DNA from: Methylococcales bacterium
GTDB taxonomy: Bacteria > Pseudomonadota > Gammaproteobacteria > Methylococcales > Methylomonadaceae
DNA length: 19,387 nucleotides
Assembly (NCBI GenBank): GCA_023134955.1
Contig: JAGLUC010000050.1
Location: 1-19,387, forward strand
Direction of reading: 5' to 3'
The notes beneath the pieces are model-generated. The model made no database searches and was not told the DNA's origin. It worked only from the letters and a program-made list of their open reading frames with translations. Positions 1 through 8,095 of the stretch are shown piece by piece. The position numbers and the translations under genes are program-made. The number at the start of each line of letters is the position of its first letter. Positions within the stretch are counted from its first letter, which is position 1.

Positions 1-16
1 ACTTCATACGGGCTAC
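1..16 (-). repeat. Edge of a GTAG-headed REP-like palindrome (partial)
   Basis: Read on the minus strand these 16 bases begin GTAGCC and run on to ATGAAGT, just after the stop codon of the AlkB-like gene. The layout GTAGCC-nnn-ATGAA matches the start of the minus-strand repeat at 11130-11160, with a different stem sequence. The other half of the hairpin lies outside the window, so the assignment rests on the head motif and the position after a gene. It could be chance. Confidence 0.35.
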
Positions 17-20
17 TTTT

Positions 21-608
21 TTATTTCTGAAAATTTATTATTTTCCGAAAGGTTAAATTAATCCGTTCTGTTTTCTGCTTTTTTGTTTTTGGCAATTCAT
101 GTCGCCAGTGATGCTGTATATCTCCAGCCATTATTAACAAGTCACCCTGACTTAAAATAACATCCAATACTTCTTTACTCTGCTTATGCCGGAATTTCAG
201 CAAGCGTTCTTCACCCAGGCTAAGTGATGCAATAACAGGGTTATGCCCTAATTCTTTTTCATCATCTGCATGACAACCCATAGAGTCTGCACCATTGCGA
301 TAAAGGTTAGCCATTACACTATTAAAATAACTAGGATAATAGCTTAGAATTTTTTGCTTAATGGTTAATAAAGGATCAAGCCATGGCAAAGGTTGATGAT
401 TAACACCTGAATACTGATAGCAAGCACCTTTATCCCCATACCAGCACATTAATCGAGGAACTTTAAGCCAACGTCCATAAAGAAAAATTTGTTCTTGTTG
501 CCAGGCTAAACCATGCCTTAATTCTACAAATAACAACTGAGCTTCAGCTTCCCTGTAAAAGCTTTTTATTAAATATAACTCGCCATCAAATTTAAGAATA
601 TTTTTCAA
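21..608 (-). CDS. AlkB-like 2-oxoglutarate/Fe(II) dioxygenase (DNA alkylation repair)
   Basis: 195 aa, last gene of the minus-strand operon. AlkB-family enzymes use Fe(II), O2 and 2-oxoglutarate to demethylate alkylated bases such as 1-methyladenine and 3-methylcytosine in the cytoplasm. The core signature is visible: HxD at H113/D115, the distal iron ligand H170 in a W-R-H-E-x-P context, and the 2-oxoglutarate-binding R182-x-N-x-T-F-R188. Length and layout resemble the short ALKBH2/3-like bacterial group more than E. coli AlkB. The start is a TTG (606-608) that overlaps the TGA stop of the TonB receptor gene by 4 bp. The first in-frame ATG is residue 54, which would remove the N-terminal quarter, so TTG is preferred. 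No strong ribosome-binding site is seen, so translation is probably coupled to the upstream gene. The family is clear; the substrate is inferred. Confidence 0.88.
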   Translation of the reverse strand: MKNILKFDGELYLIKSFYREAEAQLLFVELRHGLAWQQEQIFLYGRWLKVPRLMCWYGDKGACYQYSGVNHQPLPWLDPLLTIKQKILSYYPSYFNSVMANLYRNGADSMGCHADDEKELGHNPVIASLSLGEERLLKFRHKQSKEVLDVILSQGDLLIMAGDIQHHWRHELPKTKKQKTERINLTFRKIINFQK

Positions 609-2743
609 AAATGAACCGTTGTTTGTAAATAAAAGCTACGACTGGCAATCGGTAAATTATTGACATAGCTGTTGCTGGCAGGTACCTTTCCATTAGAATT
701 AAACACATTACGAACTGATGCGGAAAAATTTATATGCTTAAAAAAACGTGGGCTATTCAAGGTAACATCCACTGTTTCATAATCTTTTAATGTTTGGTTA
801 GTACTATTTTCTAAATTAAGTCTATGCCCTATCCAGTTAAACTGTGTTTGTAATTTCCACTGGGGCAGAAAAGCCCAGGCGACAGCAACATAGACCTGGT
901 GTTCTGGTACACCGCTAATTCTTTGGGTAGTTCTTTCATTAATGGCATATTGCCAGGCATAGTTCCCTCTCAGACTGAGTTGTTGATGAATTTTCCAATC
1001 CCATTCAAACTCTGCTCCATAAGCAACTTGATCATCTCCCTTGCCTACAGTTGCAACACCTGATTCTATAACCGCAGCAATTGAGTCTTCAATCTCATAA
1101 AAATAAAAATTACTGACAAGTCTTAATTTACGATAAGGACGATAGTCAAAGGCTATCTCAATAGTATTAATAATTTCTGGTTCTAAATCAGGATTTCCAA
1201 TAAATAACTGGCTATTTTGTTGTTTTTGTTCCAGAAAACTAGGTGCTCTGAAGGCTCGACCATATAGTATTTTACTGGTCAACTTTTCGTTAATATTCCA
1301 TACTAGTGCCAGACGTGGATTAACTGTACTGCCAAAGTCTGAATAGTGATCATAACGAACACCACCTGTAAACATCCAGTTTTGACTAATTTGCCACTCA
1401 TCTTGTAATGCAACAGACCAGATAGAGCGATGTGAGTCAGGTAAAAAAACCAGATCAGTCCCTGTTACATTAGTCAAGTTTCCATCAACGATTGCTTGCG
1501 TTCCATCAATAATACCTGACCCAAAATTACGGCTTTCTTTAGTTACCACTTGTTCATAACGATACCCAGTACTGAATCTTAACAAATGATCTTCAAAACC
1601 TTTAAAGATGGCACTTAGTTCTATTGATGCAACTTGGTTTTCTATTCCAATATAGGAATTCACTCCATCAGGAAATGAAACTAAAGCTACTGACGTGGAA
1701 TTAATATTACCATTACTATCAATAGGTAAAACCGTTCCATCTGGAAAATTATGCAAGTCTGCATCTACATTGGTATATAAATAACTGGCATGTGCTAATA
1801 ATTGCCAATTTTCTATGTTATCTTCAGATGAAAAACGTATATCCGTTAAATAATTTTCAGCATTAACATTTCCTTCATCATCTAGTGCTCCTCCAGCACC
1901 TGCACGCATACCAGCATCAACTTTATTGTACGCCCAAAAACCAACATCCCAATGCTTACGCTGTAAATTTAAATGGGCATTCCAGTTTTCTGCCTGTGTT
2001 TGCATTTCTCCAGGCGCTAAGGAAGCATTGCTCCCCATAGCCGAATCAAACTGGGTCTGCAAGTCTGAATCAATAATTCTGTCACCATCATTATTGTTGT
2101 GACTATACTGCAAAGTAGTTGCAATATCCCAGCCTAACCATTGCTCACTATGTAAACCCCAGATACTTTGCGCATCCCATGAGCCTCCTCGTATACCAAT
2201 TTCAGTTTCCTCAATATCCTTGGCTTTTTTGGTAATAATATTAATCACCCCAGCAAATGCATCTGCGCCATACAGCGCCGAACCAGGCCCTCTAATCACT
2301 TCAATTTTCTGAATGGCCTCAACTGGCAATGTCATAGCAGTCATAGAACTCCCTTTATAAGGCACTGAGAAACGGGTTCCATTCAGCATAAGTAGTACTT
2401 GGGCGTTTACATCATTACGCATGCCTCGCATGGAATAAACAGGATCATTAGTGACTTCCTGAATACTGATATGTAAGCCGGGAACTGTTTCTAAAACTTG
2501 GGGCAACTCAGTTGCCCCCATTGCCTTAATCTGCTCAGCAGTAATAACAGTAGTTATAGCTGCTGACTGATATGCTGGCTTTGCCGTTCCTGTGGCAATG
2601 GTCACGGAAATATTGGCTAGCTCTTCAGGTGACATGGCAAAGAAATCATCCATTTCATCTATCGCTCCCTGTGCCATTTGACTTGCCAATAAAAAAACAA
2701 TTGAAAAGCCAATGTTTTTTAATTTTAAGGTAGTGTCATTCAT
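605..2743 (-). CDS. TonB-dependent outer-membrane receptor of the YfiR-associated type
   Basis: 712 aa. A signal peptide covers about residues 1-27 (cleavage near AQGA). A plug domain follows at about 50-170 (ITTVITAEQI, LPQVLETVPGLHIS, IEVIRGPGSALYGADAFAGVINIITK), then a long beta-barrel ending in Phe, as outer-membrane proteins do. A TonB-box-like stretch, ISVTIATG, precedes the plug. The pre-plug motif MSPEELANISVT resembles the L-s-x-E-E-L-x-n-I-x-V-T signature I associate with receptors encoded beside DUF4154 (YfiR) proteins. Such receptors take up metal chelates, cofactors or oligomers, but no substrate can be read here and no iron-box-like site was noticed. It starts 6 bp after the GGDEF-EAL gene and overlaps the AlkB gene by 4 bp, so it is very likely cotranscribed with both. 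Besides transport it may report on the envelope to the neighbouring c-di-GMP proteins (inference). Confidence 0.9.
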   Translation of the reverse strand: MNDTTLKLKNIGFSIVFLLASQMAQGAIDEMDDFFAMSPEELANISVTIATGTAKPAYQSAAITTVITAEQIKAMGATELPQVLETVPGLHISIQEVTNDPVYSMRGMRNDVNAQVLLMLNGTRFSVPYKGSSMTAMTLPVEAIQKIEVIRGPGSALYGADAFAGVINIITKKAKDIEETEIGIRGGSWDAQSIWGLHSEQWLGWDIATTLQYSHNNNDGDRIIDSDLQTQFDSAMGSNASLAPGEMQTQAENWNAHLNLQRKHWDVGFWAYNKVDAGMRAGAGGALDDEGNVNAENYLTDIRFSSEDNIENWQLLAHASYLYTNVDADLHNFPDGTVLPIDSNGNINSTSVALVSFPDGVNSYIGIENQVASIELSAIFKGFEDHLLRFSTGYRYEQVVTKESRNFGSGIIDGTQAIVDGNLTNVTGTDLVFLPDSHRSIWSVALQDEWQISQNWMFTGGVRYDHYSDFGSTVNPRLALVWNINEKLTSKILYGRAFRAPSFLEQKQQNSQLFIGNPDLEPEIINTIEIAFDYRPYRKLRLVSNFYFYEIEDSIAAVIESGVATVGKGDDQVAYGAEFEWDWKIHQQLSLRGNYAWQYAINERTTQRISGVPEHQVYVAVAWAFLPQWKLQTQFNWIGHRLNLENSTNQTLKDYETVDVTLNSPRFFKHINFSASVRNVFNSNGKVPASNSYVNNLPIASRSFYLQTTVHF

Positions 2744-2749
2744 GCAGCC

Positions 2750-5134
2750 TTACCATTTTAATTTATCTAACGGTACGGGTTTTGCAATGTAATTTCCTTG
2801 AGCATAATTAACACCCATTTCAGTAATACAGTTAAGAATATGTCTATCCTCTACAAATTCTGCGATTGTCTTTTTCCCCATCACATGCCCAACCTCATTA
2901 ATGGATTTAACCAATGCCAAATTAACATGATCATCAACAACATCTTTGACAAATAATCCGTCAATCTTTAAATAATCAACGGGTAGGTTTTTTAAATAAG
3001 CAAAAGAAGAAAGCCCACTGCCAAAATCATCTAGCGAAAACAAACATCCTCTCTCTCGCAATTGATTAATAAAGTTTGTTGCGTCAATTAAATTACCAAT
3101 AGCAGCTGTTTCGGTAATTTCAAAGCAAATTTTATGGGTTGGAATAGAGTATCGCTCAAAAGCATTCATAATAAAATCAAGCATACTGTCATCTGATAGA
3201 GAAAGTCCTGATAAGTTTACCGAACATAAAGTCAGCTTATCCAATTTATCAGAATGCCTGGAAATCCAGGCAAACAAATGATTAATCACCCATTTATCAA
3301 GTGAACTTGCCATATTAAATCGTTCAGCAGCGGGTAAAAAAGCACCTGGGGGAATAACACTCCCTTGTTCATTTTTATAACGAACCAATGTTTCAAAGTG
3401 CAATCCTTCCTTTAATCCATCTACCGGAATGATAAGCTGACCATACAAAATAAAACTATTATTTGCTAATCCCTTGCGAATTCTTTCCACCCACTGCATT
3501 TCACCTTGTCGAGAAGCCAGTTCCTGATCATCAGGTTTAAACACATGAACTCGATTCCGTCCCTTTTCTTTTGCTACATAACAAGCTGTATCGGCCTCTT
3601 TTAATATTTCCACAGCATTTCCTGTAGAATAATTAATTGAGGAAATACCAATACTCACCCCCACAAAAAAACTTCTATCTTCCCAGGCAAATTGAAAATC
3701 CTTTATGGTGTTCCTGAGTTTTTCACAAGCAATATAAGCCTCATTTGATGAACAATGACTCATCAAGATACCAAATTCATCACCGCCCAAGCGGGCTAAA
3801 ACATCTTCTTTCCTAATCTGATGTCTTAATATATCTCCAAGCTGTCTTAATAATTCATCACCTGCCATATGTCCACAGGTATCATTAATAATTTTGAATT
3901 GATCCAGATCAAGATAACAAAGGGCACATTCTGTTTGATCTACCTTGACATCTTTAACGGCTCGTTTAAGAACAGCATCAAACTCACTTCTATTAACCAA
4001 TCCTGTTAAGGCATCGTGACTGGCCTGGTAAGCTACTTTTTCAGATAACTCCCTTGCTTCGGTAACATCTTCACAAACCACCAGGAAGTTATGTTTCTGA
4101 TTTTCACCTTCAATCAATCGAACCGTTTCTCTTACCCAAATAATTTTGCCATTTCGGCAAACCTTGCGAAGCTCATGTTTATGGATTTTTTTAGGTGAAG
4201 CAAAACAGCTATCAAATAACATTTTTGCTGCAAGCTGATCATCAATATGAATAAAGTCAAAAATTGAGCGATCTTGCAATTCATCACTGCTCAAATCCAG
4301 TTGCTTTGCACCAAATTTATTGACGGATACAATCAAACCTTCTGCGGATAAATTAAACACCATGGTTGGGTTATCATCGTACAATGCACGGTAATGATCT
4401 TTAGCAAATATTAACAAACGGTTTTGATACTCAACCTTTGCAATCATGCCATTTAAGCCATCAACAAGCTTACCTATCTCATCATCATTTCGCTTCTTTG
4501 CCCGCTGAGAAAAATCCTTCTCCCGGGCAATTTTATTCACGGTATTTAATAAAGTTAACAGTGGAGTTGTGACGACTTTAGTGAAGGGAATGGTCAATAA
4601 AAAGGTAATCACTGTTGCGACAAATAACACTAGAACCAAAAAACCAACCGATTTAATTTCTCTTAAATATGCCTTCTCTAAATTGGCATGAATATAAACC
4701 ATTCCTATTTTTTTATTGTCCAACAAAACAGGCTTATACACATGTAGCAATACTTGATCAAAATAACTCGTTTCATCATTATATTGCTTAGGGCAAGCTT
4801 CACCTTGATATATTTTTGAACGAAAATGAGTAAATATCCGCCCTAAATCGTTGTAAATACAAGCTGAATAAAATGAAGGGATATTTTTTAAGGACTCTAA
4901 ATTTTCTTTAGCCCCATCTGGGTCATTAAAAAGCAGTGTTGCTGTACTATGATTAGCAATCAATCCAGCCATCCTTGATAGATCATCAAGCGAATCTTGC
5001 TTAAATGCAGTTACTTGGAAAATAAATAATAATAATGATGCTAAAAGCAAGCCAGACAAGCTGGAAAACACCTGAATTGATAATAATTTATTTTTAATCG
5101 AAAGATTTCTAATTTGCTTAATCATTTTGCCCAT
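2750..5134 (-). CDS. Membrane CHASE8-HAMP-PAS-GGDEF-EAL protein (c-di-GMP turnover, YfiN-like sensor half)
   Basis: 794 aa inner-membrane protein. Order: TM1 (about 17-41), a periplasmic CHASE8-like domain (42-162), TM2 (163-183), HAMP (184-236), PAS (245-360), GGDEF (365-533), EAL (545-794). The cyclase site GGDEF is intact at 450-454, and an inhibitory RxxD site sits at R441-D444, exactly five residues before it. The EAL domain has ETL at 581-583 but keeps E581, N640, E672, D702/D703, K723, E759 and Q779, so both synthesis and hydrolysis of c-di-GMP look possible. The preceding gene encodes a YfiR-like periplasmic protein; in Pseudomonas YfiR inhibits YfiN through its periplasmic part. The start may be the internal ATG at 5125, which overlaps the yfiR-like stop as ATGA and has GGATGGG upstream. 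The outer ATG (5134) has no good ribosome-binding site. Which activity dominates cannot be told from sequence. Confidence 0.93.
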   Translation of the reverse strand: MGKMIKQIRNLSIKNKLLSIQVFSSLSGLLLASLLLFIFQVTAFKQDSLDDLSRMAGLIANHSTATLLFNDPDGAKENLESLKNIPSFYSACIYNDLGRIFTHFRSKIYQGEACPKQYNDETSYFDQVLLHVYKPVLLDNKKIGMVYIHANLEKAYLREIKSVGFLVLVLFVATVITFLLTIPFTKVVTTPLLTLLNTVNKIAREKDFSQRAKKRNDDEIGKLVDGLNGMIAKVEYQNRLLIFAKDHYRALYDDNPTMVFNLSAEGLIVSVNKFGAKQLDLSSDELQDRSIFDFIHIDDQLAAKMLFDSCFASPKKIHKHELRKVCRNGKIIWVRETVRLIEGENQKHNFLVVCEDVTEARELSEKVAYQASHDALTGLVNRSEFDAVLKRAVKDVKVDQTECALCYLDLDQFKIINDTCGHMAGDELLRQLGDILRHQIRKEDVLARLGGDEFGILMSHCSSNEAYIACEKLRNTIKDFQFAWEDRSFFVGVSIGISSINYSTGNAVEILKEADTACYVAKEKGRNRVHVFKPDDQELASRQGEMQWVERIRKGLANNSFILYGQLIIPVDGLKEGLHFETLVRYKNEQGSVIPPGAFLPAAERFNMASSLDKWVINHLFAWISRHSDKLDKLTLCSVNLSGLSLSDDSMLDFIMNAFERYSIPTHKICFEITETAAIGNLIDATNFINQLRERGCLFSLDDFGSGLSSFAYLKNLPVDYLKIDGLFVKDVVDDHVNLALVKSINEVGHVMGKKTIAEFVEDRHILNCITEMGVNYAQGNYIAKPVPLDKLKW

Positions 5135-5694
5135 CCATGAACAATTTCTGCCACTTCCAATAATTTAGAACTAATGTGTAAATGACTTTTGTTAACCGCC
5201 TGCATATTGATTTGTATTTTAACTTTCCCATCTTTCAAGAAAAATGTAATCATTCCATTAATCTGCTGAACTTTCTTAGAATTACTTACTATCAAGGTGT
5301 TTTTAAGTGAATTAATAATTAAAATATCTTCCACAGATTCTAGTGGATTCCAATCTTCATTTAACTGTGAAATATAAATAATCTGACAATTTTCAACATT
5401 AGTTACTGAAGACAAGTAATACAAGCGAATAGGCTTATTTTTTACTTTTCGCGTTTCAATGGGATCAATTATTTCTCCAAATGGGTCATTGCCCAATATA
5501 CATAGATCAAACGTTTCTGATGAGTTATCAGGCCAGGAAATAAATTTTGTGAAATTATAAAGATAAGCAGCTTTAATTTTATATTCAAGACTACTGTCTT
5601 GAGCGAATATAGGAGCCGACAATAACAAAGAAGTAAGAAAAAACATCCATAAAAAGCATCCATTTTTCTTATGTAACTGATTCTTATGCTTCAT
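5122..5694 (-). CDS. YfiR/HmsC-family (DUF4154) periplasmic regulator
   Basis: 190 aa, first gene of the operon. The signal peptide covers about residues 1-31 (hydrophobic 14-28, cleavage after IFA). The mature protein opens with EYKIKAAYLYNFTKFISWP, the hallmark of DUF4154, and continues with DLCILGNDPFG and NCQIIYIS, also typical. In P. aeruginosa YfiR is a periplasmic redox-responsive repressor of the diguanylate cyclase YfiN. The two mature cysteines, C65 and C103, match in spacing one of the two disulfides I recall from YfiR (C71-C110); the second pair is absent. The gene overlaps the next gene (GGDEF-EAL) by 4 or 13 bp depending on the start chosen, so the two products are made together. 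The operon promoter must lie in 5695-5831; TTGTCT-N18-GATATA on the minus strand is a weak candidate. The family call is firm; the inhibitory role is inferred by analogy. Confidence 0.92.
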   Translation of the reverse strand: MKHKNQLHKKNGCFLWMFFLTSLLLSAPIFAQDSSLEYKIKAAYLYNFTKFISWPDNSSETFDLCILGNDPFGEIIDPIETRKVKNKPIRLYYLSSVTNVENCQIIYISQLNEDWNPLESVEDILIINSLKNTLIVSNSKKVQQINGMITFFLKDGKVKIQINMQAVNKSHLHISSKLLEVAEIVHGWAK

Positions 5695-5831
5695 ATAATA
5701 AAACGAATATCTTGTTCATAGAGAAAATTAAATAATTACTTATATACTCTTCATATTTGAGAATACTTCGCTATATCTATCACTCATAACTGGATAGACA
5801 AGGTATGACCTGGATGTTAAGTATAGAACAA

Positions 5832-7145
5832 TTAAAAAGCATTGTTATCTGCAAAAAAACAACTTAGCACTTTAATTAAATAAAAATGATCTTCAACACC
5901 CGCACTCTCTCTAATACTATGCATTGCCCACATTGGATTTCCAATATCCACTGTCCTCACGCCTAATTTTGCTGATGTCATTGGTCCGATGGTGCTTCCA
6001 CAAGGTATATCTGTCCGATGAGAATACTTCTGATAAGGAACATCAACCTGTTCACACCAATCAATAAACATCGCTTCTGAGATACTTTCAGTACTATATC
6101 GCTGATTGGCATTAACTTTAATCACCGGTCCTTTATTAACCATCACTTTATGCTCTGGCTCATACGCTGAGGGAAAGTTAGGTTGATAAGCATGTGCCAT
6201 ATCTGCACTAATCATAAAACTCTTGGCTAATGCTCGCTGATAATCTTCTTTTTCAACATTCATAGAAAAAGCGATACGTTGAACAATATCAGCTAAAAAA
6301 CTGCCATCAGCACCTTTAATACTTTCACTACCAATTTCTTCATGATCAAAAAACGCGCCCAACACAGTATTGCCAGATGCTAATACCTGATCATTTAACA
6401 TCGCCTGTAAGCCGGCATGACAGGAGGCTAAATTATCCAGCTGACTATTGGCATAAAATTGTTGTTGATCCCCCCAAAGCACGCCCTTTTGAGTATCATA
6501 AACATTTAACTCCCAGGACAATATTTTGTCTGCTTTAATCCCGGATTGCTGTTCCAGCAACTGACAAAAATAGGATGAGGAAAGCTGCTTCTCAACCATT
6601 GTAGATATCATTAGTGGCAATTCATTTTGTTTATTTAATTTTAATCCATCCTCATTAACCTTTCTATTCATATGAATAGCAAGATTGGGCAAGCGTAATA
6701 AAGCTTGTTCAAAATGTACTAATTGACTCGCTATCTTTCCTGCTGAGGTTTTATAGCTTATTCGCCCAGCCAGGCTCAAGTCTCTATCGGTGAAGGTCGC
6801 TAAAATAGGCCCACCATAAACTTCCACACCCAGTCGTAATAAATCATCACTATTATTAACCGGATTAGGCTTAATTTTTAAACCTGGTGAATCAGTATGC
6901 GCCCCTAAAATTTTATACCCCGTATTTTCTAACGGATTAACTCCAGCCACAAAAAAAATAATGGAAGATCCATCTCTAATAACATAATAACGTCCGCCTG
7001 CTGCTAATGCCCACTTTTGTTTTTCATCCAGGTCTGTAAAACCAAAGCCTTCTAATTTTTTTTTAACATTCTGAACGGCATGATAAGGACTAGGGCTATT
7101 ATCTATAAATTTTAATAAATCATTAATCTGTTGTTGCGCTGTCAT
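5832..7145 (-). CDS. apeB: M18-family metallo-aminopeptidase
   Basis: 437 aa from the ATG at 7145. M18 enzymes are cytoplasmic di-zinc aminopeptidases, often preferring acidic N-terminal residues, that form large tetrahedral dodecamers. Metal-site and catalytic motifs are present: GAHTDSPG (H83, D85), NSQLDNLAS (D237), DHEEIGS (E269/E270), SADMAHA (D315) and the C-terminal AMHSIRE (H409). The length agrees with bacterial ApeB proteins (about 430 aa). An upstream TTG at 7169 would add eight residues (ending KRKA) and push deep into msrB. The ATG overlaps the msrB stop as ATGA, the usual sign of translational coupling, and is preferred. It forms a two-gene unit with msrB. No terminator was seen in the 137 bp before the yfiR-like gene, so read-through into that operon is possible. 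Confidence 0.93.
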   Translation of the reverse strand: MTAQQQINDLLKFIDNSPSPYHAVQNVKKKLEGFGFTDLDEKQKWALAAGGRYYVIRDGSSIIFFVAGVNPLENTGYKILGAHTDSPGLKIKPNPVNNSDDLLRLGVEVYGGPILATFTDRDLSLAGRISYKTSAGKIASQLVHFEQALLRLPNLAIHMNRKVNEDGLKLNKQNELPLMISTMVEKQLSSSYFCQLLEQQSGIKADKILSWELNVYDTQKGVLWGDQQQFYANSQLDNLASCHAGLQAMLNDQVLASGNTVLGAFFDHEEIGSESIKGADGSFLADIVQRIAFSMNVEKEDYQRALAKSFMISADMAHAYQPNFPSAYEPEHKVMVNKGPVIKVNANQRYSTESISEAMFIDWCEQVDVPYQKYSHRTDIPCGSTIGPMTSAKLGVRTVDIGNPMWAMHSIRESAGVEDHFYLIKVLSCFFADNNAF

Positions 7146-7537
7146 TGCTTTTCTTTTAAATCCAAACAAACTGAGTTAATGCAATACCGCAACCCAGTGG
7201 GTTGAGGTCCGTCTTCAAAAACATGTCCCAGATGCGCATCACAAGCTTTACATTTCACTTCAACTCTTGTCATACCATGATTTTGGTCAACAATCTTTTC
7301 GATACCATCCGCACTAATAATATCCCAAAAACTGGGCCAACCCGAACCTGAATCATATTTAGTCTGTGAGTCAAATAAAGCATTATCACAGCAAACACAA
7401 TGATAAACACCCCGTTTTTTACACTGTTCATATTTCCCGGTAAATGCAGGCTCGGTACCCTTCTCTCTACAGACCCTGAACTGTTCAGGTGTTAAGCGTT
7501 TTTGCCATTGTTTTTCTGTGTAAGACTTGTCTATCAT
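7142..7537 (-). CDS. msrB: Peptide-methionine (R)-S-oxide reductase MsrB
   Basis: 131 aa cytoplasmic enzyme that reduces the R-epimer of methionine sulfoxide in proteins, normally recharged by thioredoxin. Two zinc-binding CxxC pairs are present (C47/C50 and C96/C99), and the catalytic cysteine is C119 in RYCINS. The conserved SGxGWPSF motif is at residues 63-70, and HLGHVFEDGPxPTGLRYC is intact. The usual recycling cysteine (C in SGCGWPSF, about 54 residues before the catalytic one) is serine here (S65). The protein therefore belongs to the subgroup lacking that residue, or uses another cysteine such as C23, C39, C49 or C124. The ATG at 7537 is preceded by AAGGT. It is translated before, and coupled to, the M18 aminopeptidase. 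Confidence 0.96.
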   Translation of the reverse strand: MIDKSYTEKQWQKRLTPEQFRVCREKGTEPAFTGKYEQCKKRGVYHCVCCDNALFDSQTKYDSGSGWPSFWDIISADGIEKIVDQNHGMTRVEVKCKACDAHLGHVFEDGPQPTGLRYCINSVCLDLKEKQ

Positions 7538-7755
7538 TTTTATCTACCTTAGTTACTGTCATATGATAACACTGTACCTTACTGATTTTATAATTAGCGG
7601 GGCATCCTTTTGTTGCTGAATTACCCTAGCCTTCATTTATCAAACGACTACTTTATCAAACAAAACTCTCTAAACCACTATGTCAATAGATCAATTTAGA
7701 ACTTGTTACAATTAAAATCAGTTGCTTTCTATCCAGAAATAGTCATAAAAAGTTA

Positions 7756-7764
7756 TGCTATAAT
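7756..7764 (+). promoter_or_regulatory. Extended -10 promoter element for oadGAB
   Basis: TGCTATAAT is a perfect extended -10 box (TGn plus TATAAT at 7759-7764). No good -35 is found 16-18 bp upstream, as is common for extended -10 promoters. Transcription would start near 7771 and give a leader of about 26 nt before the oadG ATG. The rest of the 259-bp divergent gap (7538-7796) must also carry the msrB promoter on the minus strand; a TATAAA-like box there is too weak to call. Confidence 0.5.
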
Positions 7765-7796
7765 CTGCCAATTAATTATTTCTATAGAGAATAATC

Positions 7797-8036
7797 ATGA
7801 ATGAAATGATGAGCGCGGGCGTAGATTTAATGCTAATTGGCATGGGCATTGTATTTGCCTTTCTGGCTCTACTGATCGTATTGGTCAACATTATGACCTT
7901 AGTTATACAATGCTTTTTTTCAGAAGATCCCATAGCTGACCTCACACCAAATTCGGCATCAGCCAGCCATACGGATGCAGGTGTTATTGCTGCTATAAGT
8001 GCTGCAGTACACCAATACCGTAACAAGTATAAATAA
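7797..8036 (+). CDS. oadG: Oxaloacetate decarboxylase Na+ pump, gamma subunit
   Basis: 79 aa small membrane protein with one transmembrane helix at about residues 10-41 (DLMLIGMGIVFAFLALLIVLVNIM is the family pattern) and a short soluble tail. OadG anchors the alpha subunit to beta and assists assembly; in other bacteria its C-terminal tail binds the alpha subunit and Zn2+. The call rests on the characteristic helix, the size and the position just before oadA. AGAGA at 7786-7790 serves as ribosome-binding site. First gene of oadGAB, with 59 bp to oadA. Confidence 0.92.
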   Translation: MNEMMSAGVDLMLIGMGIVFAFLALLIVLVNIMTLVIQCFFSEDPIADLTPNSASASHTDAGVIAAISAAVHQYRNKYK

Positions 8037-8095
8037 AGTCCACCCAAAAAGTATGCCTAATAAAATTGACCCAAAAAGCTCACGGGAGAAAAACC

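Noticed and set aside
5695..5831. Terminator or strong promoter between the M18 aminopeptidase and the yfiR-like gene
   Set aside because: No hairpin with T-tract and only a weak TTGTCT-N18-GATATA match on the minus strand, too little to list as a feature.
8066..8095. Upstream TTG start for oadA
   Set aside because: The ATG at 8096 has a strong GGGAGAA at correct spacing and restores the family numbering of the catalytic residues.
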